A DNA stretch of 64,000 nt from Kaistella carnis (GTDB lineage Bacteria > Bacteroidota > Bacteroidia > Flavobacteriales > Weeksellaceae): NCBI RefSeq assembly GCF_003860585.1, contig NZ_CP034159.1, positions 3,038,001 through 3,102,000 of the forward strand, in the 5' to 3' direction. Under the pieces are notes generated by a model that had not been told where the DNA came from, did not search any database, and saw only the letters and a program-made list of their open reading frames with translations. The translations under genes and the position numbers were made by a program. This document shows, piece after piece, positions 25,562 to 36,403 of the stretch. Each line of letters opens with the position of its first letter. Positions within the stretch are counted from its first letter, which is position 1.

Positions 25562-25581
25562 TTATATCCTTAAATTCTTTT

Positions 25582-26835
25582 ATGAAAGCAGTCCTTATCA
25601 CCATCGGCGACGAAATCCTTTCAGGAAATACGGTCGATACCAACTCTAATTTTATCGCTGGCGAACTCAAGAAAATCGGAATTCCTGTGGTTCAGATTTT
25701 TACGGTTTCAGATGAAATAGAAAGTATTAAAAATAGTCTGGACGCTGCGTTTAAATTAGGCGATTTAGTCATTGCAACGGGCGGGCTCGGACCCACAAAA
25801 GATGATAAAACCAAAACGGCTTTCAAAGAATTTTTCAGCGATGAAATCGTTTTGGATTCGGAAACTTTTGATCATCTTAAAAAATATTTCGAAAAAAGAA
25901 ATCGAGGACATTTATTAGAGTTGAATAAACCACAGGCCGAAGTTTTAAGCAAAGCCTTTATTTTCCAGAACGAAAACGGCAGCGCTCCTTGCCAGATGAT
26001 TCAGGAAAATGGCAAGATTGTAATTTCCCTTCCCGGCGTTCCGTACGAAGTGAAACCTTTAATTAAAGATAAGATCATTCCTTTTCTCGCCCAGAAATTC
26101 AGTTTAAATCACATCGTAACCCACACCATTTCAGTGGTCGGAATCCCTGAAAGTTTATTGTCAGAACAAATTGAATCCTGGGAACTTGCTTTACCAAATG
26201 ATATTTCTCTGTCTTATCTTCCCGTCGGAAATCGAATTAAATTACGCCTCACCGCCCAAGGTAAAAGTGAAGAGAAGTTAGAGCAACGAATAGATCAGGA
26301 AGTTCAAAAATTAAAACCGATAATCGGCGATAACGTCATTTCTTGGAGCGGCGATAATATCGAAGAGATTTTAAAACAAATTTTGGATGAAAAGAAATTA
26401 ACTGTTGCCACGGCAGAAAGTTGCACGGGCGGGGAATTATCGAGATTACTCACCTCAATATCGGGCAGTTCAACTTATTTCCTGGGCGGAATTGTGGCTT
26501 ATGATTATCACAAGAAAATAGAAATCTTAGGCGTTTCAGAAAAAACAATTCAGGACAAAACAGTGGTGTCAGAAGAAGTGGCGGAAGAAATGAGTTTCGG
26601 TGCTCAAAAATTATTCAAGACCAATATTTCACTTTCTACAACCGGCGTTTCCGGTCCAAATTCCGATGAATTTAATAATGAAATTGGAACGGCTTTTTAT
26701 TCTATCCGAGTTAATGATTTCGAGCAAACCAATCGTTTGCATCTCCCGCACTTTGATAGGAACGATTTTGCAAACTTCGTATCACAACGAGTTTTACAGG
26801 ATTTGGTGGAAATTTTGATTAAGGAAAAATATTAA
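25582..26835 (+). CDS. cinA: CinA-like protein (competence/damage-inducible; NMN deamidase)
   Basis: 417 residues from the ATG at 25582 (MKAVLITIGDEILSGNTVDT). The ORF is open further upstream, to 25453, but that extension reads through a dispersed repeat and a hairpin, so the internal ATG is chosen. The N-terminal half is a molybdopterin-binding-like domain (TIGDEILSG, TGGLGPTKDD) with ADP-ribose pyrophosphatase activity in relatives. The C-terminal ~160 residues are the CinA nicotinamide-mononucleotide deamidase domain (ATAESCTGGELSRLL). The family serves pyridine nucleotide recycling. Confidence 0.93.
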   Translation: MKAVLITIGDEILSGNTVDTNSNFIAGELKKIGIPVVQIFTVSDEIESIKNSLDAAFKLGDLVIATGGLGPTKDDKTKTAFKEFFSDEIVLDSETFDHLKKYFEKRNRGHLLELNKPQAEVLSKAFIFQNENGSAPCQMIQENGKIVISLPGVPYEVKPLIKDKIIPFLAQKFSLNHIVTHTISVVGIPESLLSEQIESWELALPNDISLSYLPVGNRIKLRLTAQGKSEEKLEQRIDQEVQKLKPIIGDNVISWSGDNIEEILKQILDEKKLTVATAESCTGGELSRLLTSISGSSTYFLGGIVAYDYHKKIEILGVSEKTIQDKTVVSEEVAEEMSFGAQKLFKTNISLSTTGVSGPNSDEFNNEIGTAFYSIRVNDFEQTNRLHLPHFDRNDFANFVSQRVLQDLVEILIKEKY

Positions 26836-26838
26836 GTT

Positions 26839-27483
26839 TTAAAGTTCAAAAATAAGATCCTCCGTAAAAGCAATACAGTCAAAGTCTTCGCAAGATTTCG
26901 TATCCAAACCTGTAAATTCACTAAAAGCCGGCAGAATTAATTGATTATCTGAAACTCTAAAACACGGCAGTCGAACTGTTTTTCTTCTTTCCAACTTCAC
27001 CGTTACGCCGGGATGAAGATGTCCTGAAATCGAATACTCATTTTCGGAATCTAGAGGTTCATGGATAAAAGTAAAAGGTTCAAGTTTCAAAGAATTATCA
27101 ACAATTGTAATATCCAAATGCTTCAGGAAATCTGCTTTGTGAACGTCGTGGTTTCCTTTAATTAAAATAATTTTTAAAGTTGAATTCTTCGAACGCCACT
27201 CTTCGAAAAGTTCGAAATCTTTATTTTTTCCAGCGTGTAAAAAATCGCCCACAATTAATAATTGTTCTGCGGAGAAATTTTCAATTAAAATTGATAAACG
27301 TGTTAAATCCTTTTCTAAAATATCCGACGGAATCGGAATTCCATTTTTACGGAAATAGGCTGTTTTTCCAATGTGCAGGTCGCTGATAATGACCGCTTTT
27401 TGCTCTTGCCAAAATAAAGCGCGCTGATTGGTGAATACGAGAGTTTGGTTTTGGATTGTTTTTTCTAAAGTCTGCAACGTCAT
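26839..27483 (-). CDS. pdeM: Ligase-associated metallophosphoesterase (PdeM/MPE)
   Basis: 214 residues with calcineurin-type phosphoesterase motifs in order: SDLHIGKTAYF, GDFLHAGKN, KGNHD and SGHLHPGV, which bind two metal ions. It is the last gene of the four-gene repair cluster that pairs an Lhr-Core helicase, an ATP-dependent ligase, an MBL exonuclease and this phosphoesterase. The start overlaps the helicase stop by 4 bp (ATGA), indicating translational coupling. The family acts as a DNA endonuclease or phosphodiesterase. Confidence 0.92.
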   Translation of the reverse strand: MTLQTLEKTIQNQTLVFTNQRALFWQEQKAVIISDLHIGKTAYFRKNGIPIPSDILEKDLTRLSILIENFSAEQLLIVGDFLHAGKNKDFELFEEWRSKNSTLKIILIKGNHDVHKADFLKHLDITIVDNSLKLEPFTFIHEPLDSENEYSISGHLHPGVTVKLERRKTVRLPCFRVSDNQLILPAFSEFTGLDTKSCEDFDCIAFTEDLIFEL

Positions 27484-29933
27484 TTTTTCATTTTCTTTTT
27501 CATGGCTTCCATTTTCATGCGGAGAATTCGTGCTTTTAAATCTTCACTGCTTAAACTTTGACGTAAACTGTCCACTTTAATCGGGAAACTTAAGGGCGTA
27601 AAGGTATTTGAATTTTTAATAATAATTTCACTTTCATGAATTCTCTTAAAGGCTTCCACCAATCTCGCTTCATCAATTTGCTGAAAGAACACTTCCGAAT
27701 AGGCTTGCTTTAACAGTAGGTTTTCGGGATCAAAATCTTCCAAAACATTAAAGATCAATCCTGAAGATGATTGTAAATTTTTATTATTTTTCTGTTGTCC
27801 AGGATAAGTTCGAATGACCATTCCTGAAATAACAGCGATATCACGAAACTTTCGTCTTGCCATTTCTGTTGAATTCACAGATGCCATTACATCTCGAATT
27901 AAATTTTCTTTGGATAAAATCTCGTGAATGTTTTCCTCCGTTAAAGGAATTTCCAGTTTCGAAAATAATTCAAATCCGTAATCGTTCATTGCAATCGAAA
28001 AAGAAATCGGGGAAATTCTCGAAATTCGATAGGCGATTAAGGCGGACATTACTTCATGAATTAATCTTCCTTCAAATGGATACATAAATAAATGATGACC
28101 TTCGCGTGTTTTAATGCGTTCGACCAAAAACTCATTTTCACTTGGAATATGGGAGTTTTCCTGTTGACTCACCAAAAGCGGATGTAAAAATTGCAGTTCT
28201 TTTTCTGATGATTTCGCATCCAAAGATTCGGAAAGTTTCTGTCTTAGAAAAACACTTAAGTAAGAAGACATCGGCAATCTTCCACCCAAATAACTTGGCA
28301 CAATTCCTTTTCCTGTGGAGTTTCGAACATAAACCGTCATTTCTTTGACGTGGGAAACTTCAAGCACGCGTCCGGCCAAAATGAATTTATCATTCTTCTT
28401 CAATTTTGAAATAAAATATTCTTCAATCATTCCGACATAACCGCCAGAAAAGAATTTCACCTTCAACATCGAATCGCTGACAATGGCGCCAATATTCATT
28501 CTGTGCAACATCGCAATTCGGCGGGAAGTTACTTTGTACAAGCCATTTTCAATAACAACCTTGTGATATTCTTCGTAATTTTTTAATTTTCCACCGACCG
28601 TTATAAATGTTAAAATCCAATTCCATTCTTCAGGAGATAAATCTCTAAAAGCATTAGTTGATGTAATTTGTTTGTAGGTTTGCTTTTCGTCAAATCCATC
28701 GCCTACAGCCAAAGTCAAAACAAACTGAAGCAAAACATCATAACATAAAACCAGAGGTTCACGCGGCTCAATCTTATTTTGTTTTACGGCTTCCTTTAAA
28801 GCAGCAACTTCAATTAATTCTAAGGAATGCGTGGGAACGAAATATATTTTAGAAGTTTCAAAAGGCGAGTGTCCACTTCGTCCGGCACGTTGGAGAAATC
28901 TGGCAATTCCTTTGCTGGAACCAATTTGAATCACGGTATCGACAGGTTTAAAATCAACGCCTAAATCTAAAGATGAGGTTGAAATAACGGCTTTCAAATA
29001 TCCTGAAGATAAATTTTCTTCAATCCAAATTCGAATATCTTTATCTACGGAACTGTGATGAATCGCGATTTGTCCTGCAAAATCCGGATGCGTATTCAGC
29101 AAAACCTGATACCACATCTCCGCCTGACTTCTCGTATTCGTAAAAACCAAAGTCGTTTGACTTTCTAGAATAATGGGAATAATCTTATCGGCGAGTTTTG
29201 TTCCCAAATGTCCGGCCCAAGGAAGAACTTCAACAGCATCTGGAAAGACGGATTTGATTTCGATCTTCTTTTTTTCCTTCGCAACGACTTTTGTTTTTTT
29301 GATGTCATAAGGAATAAGAACGTTCATCGCTTCCTCTAAATTCCCGATGGTTGCTGTAATTCCCCAGATCCGTAGTTTTTTCTGATAACTGAAAATACGA
29401 GAAACGGCAAGTTCGGTCATAACGCCTCGTTTTGAACTGAGCAATTCATGCCATTCGTCGACAACTATACATTGTAGACTTTTAAAGAATTTTTGATGTT
29501 GTTTCTGAGCGATAAGTAAATGCAAACTTTCGGGCGTGATAATTAAAATATCAGGCATTTTTTTAGTTTGCTTTGCTCTGTCTTTCGTAGAGGTATCTCC
29601 ATTTCGAACTGCAACTTCCCAATCTAAACCAATTTCTTCCAAAGCCTCGCTCATTGCTTTTGCGATATCTTTTGCTAAAGCGCGAAGTGGTGTAATCCAC
29701 AATAATTTCATTCCGGTCTTGTAATTCGCCGGATGATTCATATAATCGATGACTACCGCTAAAAAGACGGAGAATGTTTTACCAAAACCTGTTGGAGCAA
29801 TGACCATTCCTGAATAATTGTTGGAAAATTTAAACCAGGTTTCAGACTGAAAACCAAATGGTTCCCGATCTTTTTTATCCATCCATTTTTTAATGATCTG
29901 GAAACCTGTGGAGTTTTTAAATTTTTCGGTCAT
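27480..29933 (-). CDS. Ligase-associated DEXH-box helicase, Lhr-Core type
   Basis: 817 residues. Motif I is APTGFGKTFSV and motif II is VVDEWHELL (DEWH). Further motifs are ITATIGNLEEA (III), VFTNTRSQAEMW (IV) and ARFLQRAGRSGHSP (VI). The length and the C-terminal winged-helix and beta-barrel region match the Lhr-Core group, 3'-5' single-stranded DNA translocases. It is encoded with ligase, exonuclease and PdeM. A 221-bp gap separates it from the ligase, unlike the tight spacing elsewhere in the cluster, so it may have its own promoter. Confidence 0.93.
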   Translation of the reverse strand: MTEKFKNSTGFQIIKKWMDKKDREPFGFQSETWFKFSNNYSGMVIAPTGFGKTFSVFLAVVIDYMNHPANYKTGMKLLWITPLRALAKDIAKAMSEALEEIGLDWEVAVRNGDTSTKDRAKQTKKMPDILIITPESLHLLIAQKQHQKFFKSLQCIVVDEWHELLSSKRGVMTELAVSRIFSYQKKLRIWGITATIGNLEEAMNVLIPYDIKKTKVVAKEKKKIEIKSVFPDAVEVLPWAGHLGTKLADKIIPIILESQTTLVFTNTRSQAEMWYQVLLNTHPDFAGQIAIHHSSVDKDIRIWIEENLSSGYLKAVISTSSLDLGVDFKPVDTVIQIGSSKGIARFLQRAGRSGHSPFETSKIYFVPTHSLELIEVAALKEAVKQNKIEPREPLVLCYDVLLQFVLTLAVGDGFDEKQTYKQITSTNAFRDLSPEEWNWILTFITVGGKLKNYEEYHKVVIENGLYKVTSRRIAMLHRMNIGAIVSDSMLKVKFFSGGYVGMIEEYFISKLKKNDKFILAGRVLEVSHVKEMTVYVRNSTGKGIVPSYLGGRLPMSSYLSVFLRQKLSESLDAKSSEKELQFLHPLLVSQQENSHIPSENEFLVERIKTREGHHLFMYPFEGRLIHEVMSALIAYRISRISPISFSIAMNDYGFELFSKLEIPLTEENIHEILSKENLIRDVMASVNSTEMARRKFRDIAVISGMVIRTYPGQQKNNKNLQSSSGLIFNVLEDFDPENLLLKQAYSEVFFQQIDEARLVEAFKRIHESEIIIKNSNTFTPLSFPIKVDSLRQSLSSEDLKARILRMKMEAMKKKMKK

Positions 29934-30009
29934 TCAGATTTTTAAATATTGGCTTAAACTCTAATAACACAAATGATTACACTAATGTCGCAAATGAATA
30001 TTAAAATAT

Positions 30010-30035
30010 GAAATTATCTTTTAAAAGGTAATTTC
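30010..30035. repeat. 26-bp dyad between ligase and helicase genes
   Basis: GAAATTATCTTTT / AAAAGGTAATTTC, two 13-bp arms with no spacer and one G-U mismatch. There is no T tract on the minus strand, so it is not an obvious terminator for the ligase gene. It could be a regulatory site for the helicase-pdeM pair or a processing hairpin. Confidence 0.45.
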
Positions 30036-30154
30036 AATTTCTTTTCTGCTCTTTTGATTAACTTTAGAAGAGGCAAATTTTGGGACTTTTACTTCTTCTT
30101 ATTTATTAATTTTTTAATGGAATCAGTGAATCTTCAATTTGTGGTTTATAAAAA

Positions 30155-31735
30155 TTAGGTGATCAGTTTTTTAATTTCTTCGAGTTCATCAATTTCTTCT
30201 ACAGTTTTATCGCGACGCCAGCGGACAATTCGGGGGAATCTCAAAGCCACGCCACTTTTATGTCGGCTGCTAAAACCAATTCCTTCAAAAGCGATTTCAA
30301 AAACAAGTTCAGGTTTTACGGTTCGAACCGGACCGAACTTTTCAATGGCATTTTTATTCACAAACTTGCTGACTTCCATGATTTCCTTGTCGGTCAATCC
30401 GGAGTATGCTTTTGCAATTGTGACTAATTTATCTTCGTTTTTAACGGCAAAAGTATAATCGGTGTAATAATTACTACGTCGTCCGGAACCTTTTTGCGCA
30501 TAAATTAAAACGGCGTCAATCGTAAGTGGACTGACTTTCCATTTCCACCAATCGCCTTTTTTTCGACCGGCATGATAGTGAGAATTGAGTTCTTTCAACA
30601 TCAAACCTTCGGAGTTATTGTCACGGGAATTTTCCCGAACGTCGGCTAAATCTTCCCAAGTTTCTGCGTGAACGATTTCAGAAATTCTAATTCTTTCAAC
30701 GGGAGAATTTTTAATTAAATTTTCTAAAAGCAATCTTCTTTCAGATAAAGGTTTTTCTCTCAAATCTTCAAATTCCAGTTCTAAAATATCGTAAACAAAA
30801 ATATGAACCGGAAGTTCTTCCAGCATTTTCTTTGGAATAGTTTTTCGGTTCAAACGTTTTTGTAATTCATTAAAATTAAGAACTTTATCATCTTTAACAA
30901 CGAGAATTTCTCCATCAATGGCAAAATTTCCTTCTACCTCTTTTAAAGCAGAAACTATTTCAGGAAACTGTTCGGTTACTAATTCTTCACCGCGAGACCA
31001 AATGAAAATTTCATCATTACGTTTAATAAATTGTCCACGGATTCCATCCCATTTAAATTCTGCCAGCCAGTTTTTTCGGTCGCCTAAATCCTGCGTTTCT
31101 TTCTCTAAAGGATAAGCCAGACAAAACGGATAAGGCTTGGATTCATCGGGATTAATATTGGTTCCCTGAATCAAATCATCAAAATTTTCTTCCTCCATTT
31201 TCCATTTTCCCATGATGGAATGCATCAGGATATTTCCATCAACACCGGAAAATTTAGCAAGAGCATTAATTAATAATTTTTTAGAAACTCCAATACGGAA
31301 ACTGCCGCCAATTAATTTATTAAAAATGAAACGTTCCACATGGTTCAGACCATTCCAGGATTCTAGAACATATTTTTTCTTCTCTTCATCAGTTTGATCT
31401 TTTAAGGCAATGAGTTCCGTCATCCATTGTGTTAAAGATTTATCGATTTCGTTTTCAGCATTGGGCAAAATAAGTGATAATGTCTCACCCAAATCGCCCA
31501 CGGAAGAGTAGGATTCAATAAAAAGCCATTCCGGAAGTTGCGTAATTTCTAAAGCCCATTGTTTTAAAAGATTCGTATTAACCGGTCTTTTCGGGCGCTT
31601 ACCCGTAAACAAAGCCAAAAACCACAACTTATCGTTGGCTTCTGCTGTTTGCAGGTAGTAAACCATTGCCTCTACTTTCGCAGTGGTTTTATTCGTGCTG
31701 TCGAGCGCATTGATGAGTTGGGCAAAATCTTTCAT
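30155..31735 (-). CDS. Ligase-associated ATP-dependent DNA ligase
   Basis: 526 residues. The nucleotidyl-transfer motif I is EFKWDGIRGQ with catalytic Lys K228; the IDGEILV segment (motif III), EGLMLK (motif IV) and WWKWK (motif V) follow. An N-terminal ~200-residue DNA-binding domain and a C-terminal OB fold complete the enzyme. This is the ligase of the Lhr-Core/Exo/Lig/MPE repair cluster. Its start abuts the stop codon of the exonuclease gene with no gap, implying co-translation. Confidence 0.94.
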   Translation of the reverse strand: MKDFAQLINALDSTNKTTAKVEAMVYYLQTAEANDKLWFLALFTGKRPKRPVNTNLLKQWALEITQLPEWLFIESYSSVGDLGETLSLILPNAENEIDKSLTQWMTELIALKDQTDEEKKKYVLESWNGLNHVERFIFNKLIGGSFRIGVSKKLLINALAKFSGVDGNILMHSIMGKWKMEEENFDDLIQGTNINPDESKPYPFCLAYPLEKETQDLGDRKNWLAEFKWDGIRGQFIKRNDEIFIWSRGEELVTEQFPEIVSALKEVEGNFAIDGEILVVKDDKVLNFNELQKRLNRKTIPKKMLEELPVHIFVYDILELEFEDLREKPLSERRLLLENLIKNSPVERIRISEIVHAETWEDLADVRENSRDNNSEGLMLKELNSHYHAGRKKGDWWKWKVSPLTIDAVLIYAQKGSGRRSNYYTDYTFAVKNEDKLVTIAKAYSGLTDKEIMEVSKFVNKNAIEKFGPVRTVKPELVFEIAFEGIGFSSRHKSGVALRFPRIVRWRRDKTVEEIDELEEIKKLIT

Positions 31736-32755
31736 TTAGTTTTCTATCAATTCTTTTTCATTGGTTTCTTCGTCGCCAAAAATGGTTTTTAACTCCACGG
31801 CGTTGATTCCAATTTCGTTTAAATATTTTGAAAAAACAGCGGTTTGTCCGTGAGTCACGTAGACTTTTTCGGCCTCGGTCGCTTTTACGGTCTCGATTAA
31901 TCCAGTCCAGTCGGCATGATCGGAAATAGCGAAACCTGCATCTGCAGAACGCCAACGGCGAGAACCACGAACCTGCATCCAGCCGGAACATATCGCTGTC
32001 GCACGATTTGGAATTTTTTTAATAATGTTAGAATCAAACAGAGCCGGCGGTAAAATCACAATTTCTCCATCAGCATGTTTTACACTTTCCTGAAAATCCA
32101 GTGTTTCATATTCCGGTAAATCAATTCCGACGGATTCCATCCCTTCGTTAAGTTTCCCGATAGAGCGGTGGACAAAAATTTTTCCACTTCCTTCGATCGA
32201 CTTCATAATTCTTTGGGCTTTTCCTAAAGAGTAACCGATGAACACTGATGTTTTTCCATTCTCTTTATTCTGTTGAACCCAAGTCTGCATTAATTTTGCA
32301 TATTCCTGAGGCTTTAACCAATGATATATCGGAAGTCCAAATGTGCTTTCTGTGATAAATTCATTGCATTTTACCAATTCAAAAGGTGTTGATAATCCAT
32401 CGTCATCTGTTTTGTAATCGCCGGAAAAGACGATCACATATCCTTTATATTCCATTCTAATCTGTGCAGAACCAATGATATGTCCCGCGGGAAACATCGA
32501 AACTTTTACTCCATTAATGTTGAGTTCTTCGCCATAACCAATGGTTTGAATCTCAATGTCTGGACCGATTCTATGTTTTAAAATAGGTTTGGTAAAATGA
32601 TGACACAAGTATTTTTTCATTCCCCAACGTGCGTGATCCCCGTGACCATGAGAAATCACAGCAAGATCAACTGGTTTCCATGGATCGATATAGAACTTTC
32701 CCGGAATGCAATAGATTCCTTTGTCGGTCAGGCGTATAAAAGTTGGATTTTTCAA
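31736..32755 (-). CDS. Ligase-associated exonuclease, metallo-beta-lactamase fold
   Basis: 339 residues of the MBL/beta-CASP-like nuclease family. Metal-binding motifs are VISHGHGDHARWG (HxHxDH), AGHIIGSAQ, SGDYKTDDDG and SDHADW. In the Lhr-Core cluster this enzyme is a Mn-dependent nuclease. It is the first gene of the minus-strand cluster. The lysine- and Trp-rich start TDKGIYCIPGKFYIDPWKP is typical of the family. Function in the cell is DNA repair by association; the damage type is not fixed by sequence. Confidence 0.92.
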   Translation of the reverse strand: MKNPTFIRLTDKGIYCIPGKFYIDPWKPVDLAVISHGHGDHARWGMKKYLCHHFTKPILKHRIGPDIEIQTIGYGEELNINGVKVSMFPAGHIIGSAQIRMEYKGYVIVFSGDYKTDDDGLSTPFELVKCNEFITESTFGLPIYHWLKPQEYAKLMQTWVQQNKENGKTSVFIGYSLGKAQRIMKSIEGSGKIFVHRSIGKLNEGMESVGIDLPEYETLDFQESVKHADGEIVILPPALFDSNIIKKIPNRATAICSGWMQVRGSRRWRSADAGFAISDHADWTGLIETVKATEAEKVYVTHGQTAVFSKYLNEIGINAVELKTIFGDEETNEKELIEN

Positions 32756-32970
32756 TAAGAGTTTTACGGTTTTAAAGCGAAAATTAAGCCAATAATTAGG
32801 TGATTTTTCATACTTTCAAAATTGAATACTAAATTTTTAAAATTTAAAACATTGAATTTATTTTCTAATTTTAATGATGATATTTCATCGAAAGTGTAAT
32901 TTAGAGTTGTTTTAAATAGTAAAACAGACAATTTGCCTATTAATAGTTAAGATTACTGAATAAAGTTTAA

Positions 32971-32978
32971 TATATTTG
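32971..32978 (+). promoter_or_regulatory. -7 promoter element before truncated TPR gene
   Basis: TATATTTG matches TAnnTTTG, 45 bp before the ATG at 33023. The promoter is intact although the gene it serves is truncated. Confidence 0.45.
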
Positions 32979-33022
32979 TTATGTGAGTTTTTAGAAGAGA
33001 ATTAACCTTTTATTTAAATTTG

Positions 33023-35384
<2,362 letters not shown>

Positions 35385-35431
35385 ATATCTAAATAAGATG
35401 TGAGAAAATTATTTAAGGCGCGAATAGTAAT

Positions 35432-35439
35432 CAAAGATA
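35432..35439 (-). promoter_or_regulatory. -7 promoter element upstream of broken kinase gene
   Basis: On the minus strand this reads TATCTTTG (TAnnTTTG), 48 bp before the GAF start codon. It suggests that the broken gene is still transcribed. Confidence 0.5.
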
Positions 35440-35650
35440 GTGATTTTGAAGGAAATTTAAAATAATACGCGAAATAAAATAAAATCGTTAAAATTAACTA
35501 GTGATTTTTAATTATTGTTTTATAAAAGTTATAATGTGTTATCATTATGTTAAAATTATTTTAGTTATTTCAGCAGTAGAGATCAGTAAGATATTTATAT
35601 GTGAAATAAACTTCATGGTATAACGTTATAGTTACTTTAAATTTAGTATT

Positions 35651-36313
35651 ATGAAAAAAATAGCAGTTGGATTAATGTTGGGTCTTATCCAACTTTCTTA
35701 TGCTCAGTTCAGTAGGAACGTGGGTGAGTTTTCTTCCTTAAAAGTGTATGATAAAATTACGGTTACACTTGTTCCAGGTAATGAAAATAAAGTTGAAAGT
35801 TCCAGTCCCGATGCTGATGTAGAAACGGTAAATAAAAATGGCGAGTTAAAAATAAGAATGACACCGGCTAAAATATTACAGGGAAATCAGGTTTCGGTAA
35901 AAGTGTATTATCAGAATTTAAATGATCTTCAGGCGAGCCAAGGTTCATCAATCAGTTCGAACAAAACTTTGCAAACGAAGATGTTAACTTTAACTTCTAA
36001 TGAAGGGTCTAAAATTAAACTGGAAATTGATACGGGAAAACTGAATGCGAAAACCAATTCAGGCGGTGAGATTGTCCTCACGGGAAGTGCAGATTATCAA
36101 GATATTGTAGTGAACTCCGGTGGTAAATTTAATGGTCAGAATTTAGAATCACTAACGGCAACCATTTCGGCAAATGCCGGCGGAATAGCGGAAGTATTTG
36201 CATCTGAATCTGTAAATGCTACGACCAGAGCAGGCGGCCTTATTGATGTTTATGGTGATCCCGAAGACCGAAAGTTTAAAAATGTCATCGGCGGAAAAAT
36301 TAATTTTAAATAA
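35651..36313 (+). CDS. Head GIN domain (DUF2807) secreted protein
   Basis: 220 residues with a signal peptide (about 1-18, ending SYAQF). The rest is a single right-handed beta-helix-like DUF2807 domain: FSSLKVYDKITVTLVPGNEN start, repeating short strands with G/S/N turns (SQGSSISSNK, NSGGEIVLTGSADYQ, SGGKFNGQ, RAGGLIDVYGDPE). These proteins are common in Bacteroidota, probably periplasmic or surface-located, with no known activity. It is followed by a terminator. Confidence 0.88.
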   Translation: MKKIAVGLMLGLIQLSYAQFSRNVGEFSSLKVYDKITVTLVPGNENKVESSSPDADVETVNKNGELKIRMTPAKILQGNQVSVKVYYQNLNDLQASQGSSISSNKTLQTKMLTLTSNEGSKIKLEIDTGKLNAKTNSGGEIVLTGSADYQDIVVNSGGKFNGQNLESLTATISANAGGIAEVFASESVNATTRAGGLIDVYGDPEDRKFKNVIGGKINFK

Positions 36314-36320
36314 AATATAT

Positions 36321-36347
36321 AGTCATTCAAAATTGAATGACTTTTTT
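36321..36347 (+). terminator. Intrinsic terminator after DUF2807 gene
   Basis: AGTCATTCAA / TTGAATGACT 10-bp perfect stem with a 2-base loop followed by TTTTT, 8 bp after the stop codon. Confidence 0.8.
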
Positions 36348-36403
36348 AGCGGTAAAATGTAACATATAAAAGTTTTTTCTGACTAAATAATAAAGTTTGT
36401 TCT

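Noticed and set aside
25453..25581. 43-codon in-frame 5' extension of cinA
   Set aside because: It reads through dispersed repeat B and a 17-bp terminator-like hairpin, and CinA proteins begin at the MKAVLITIGDE start.
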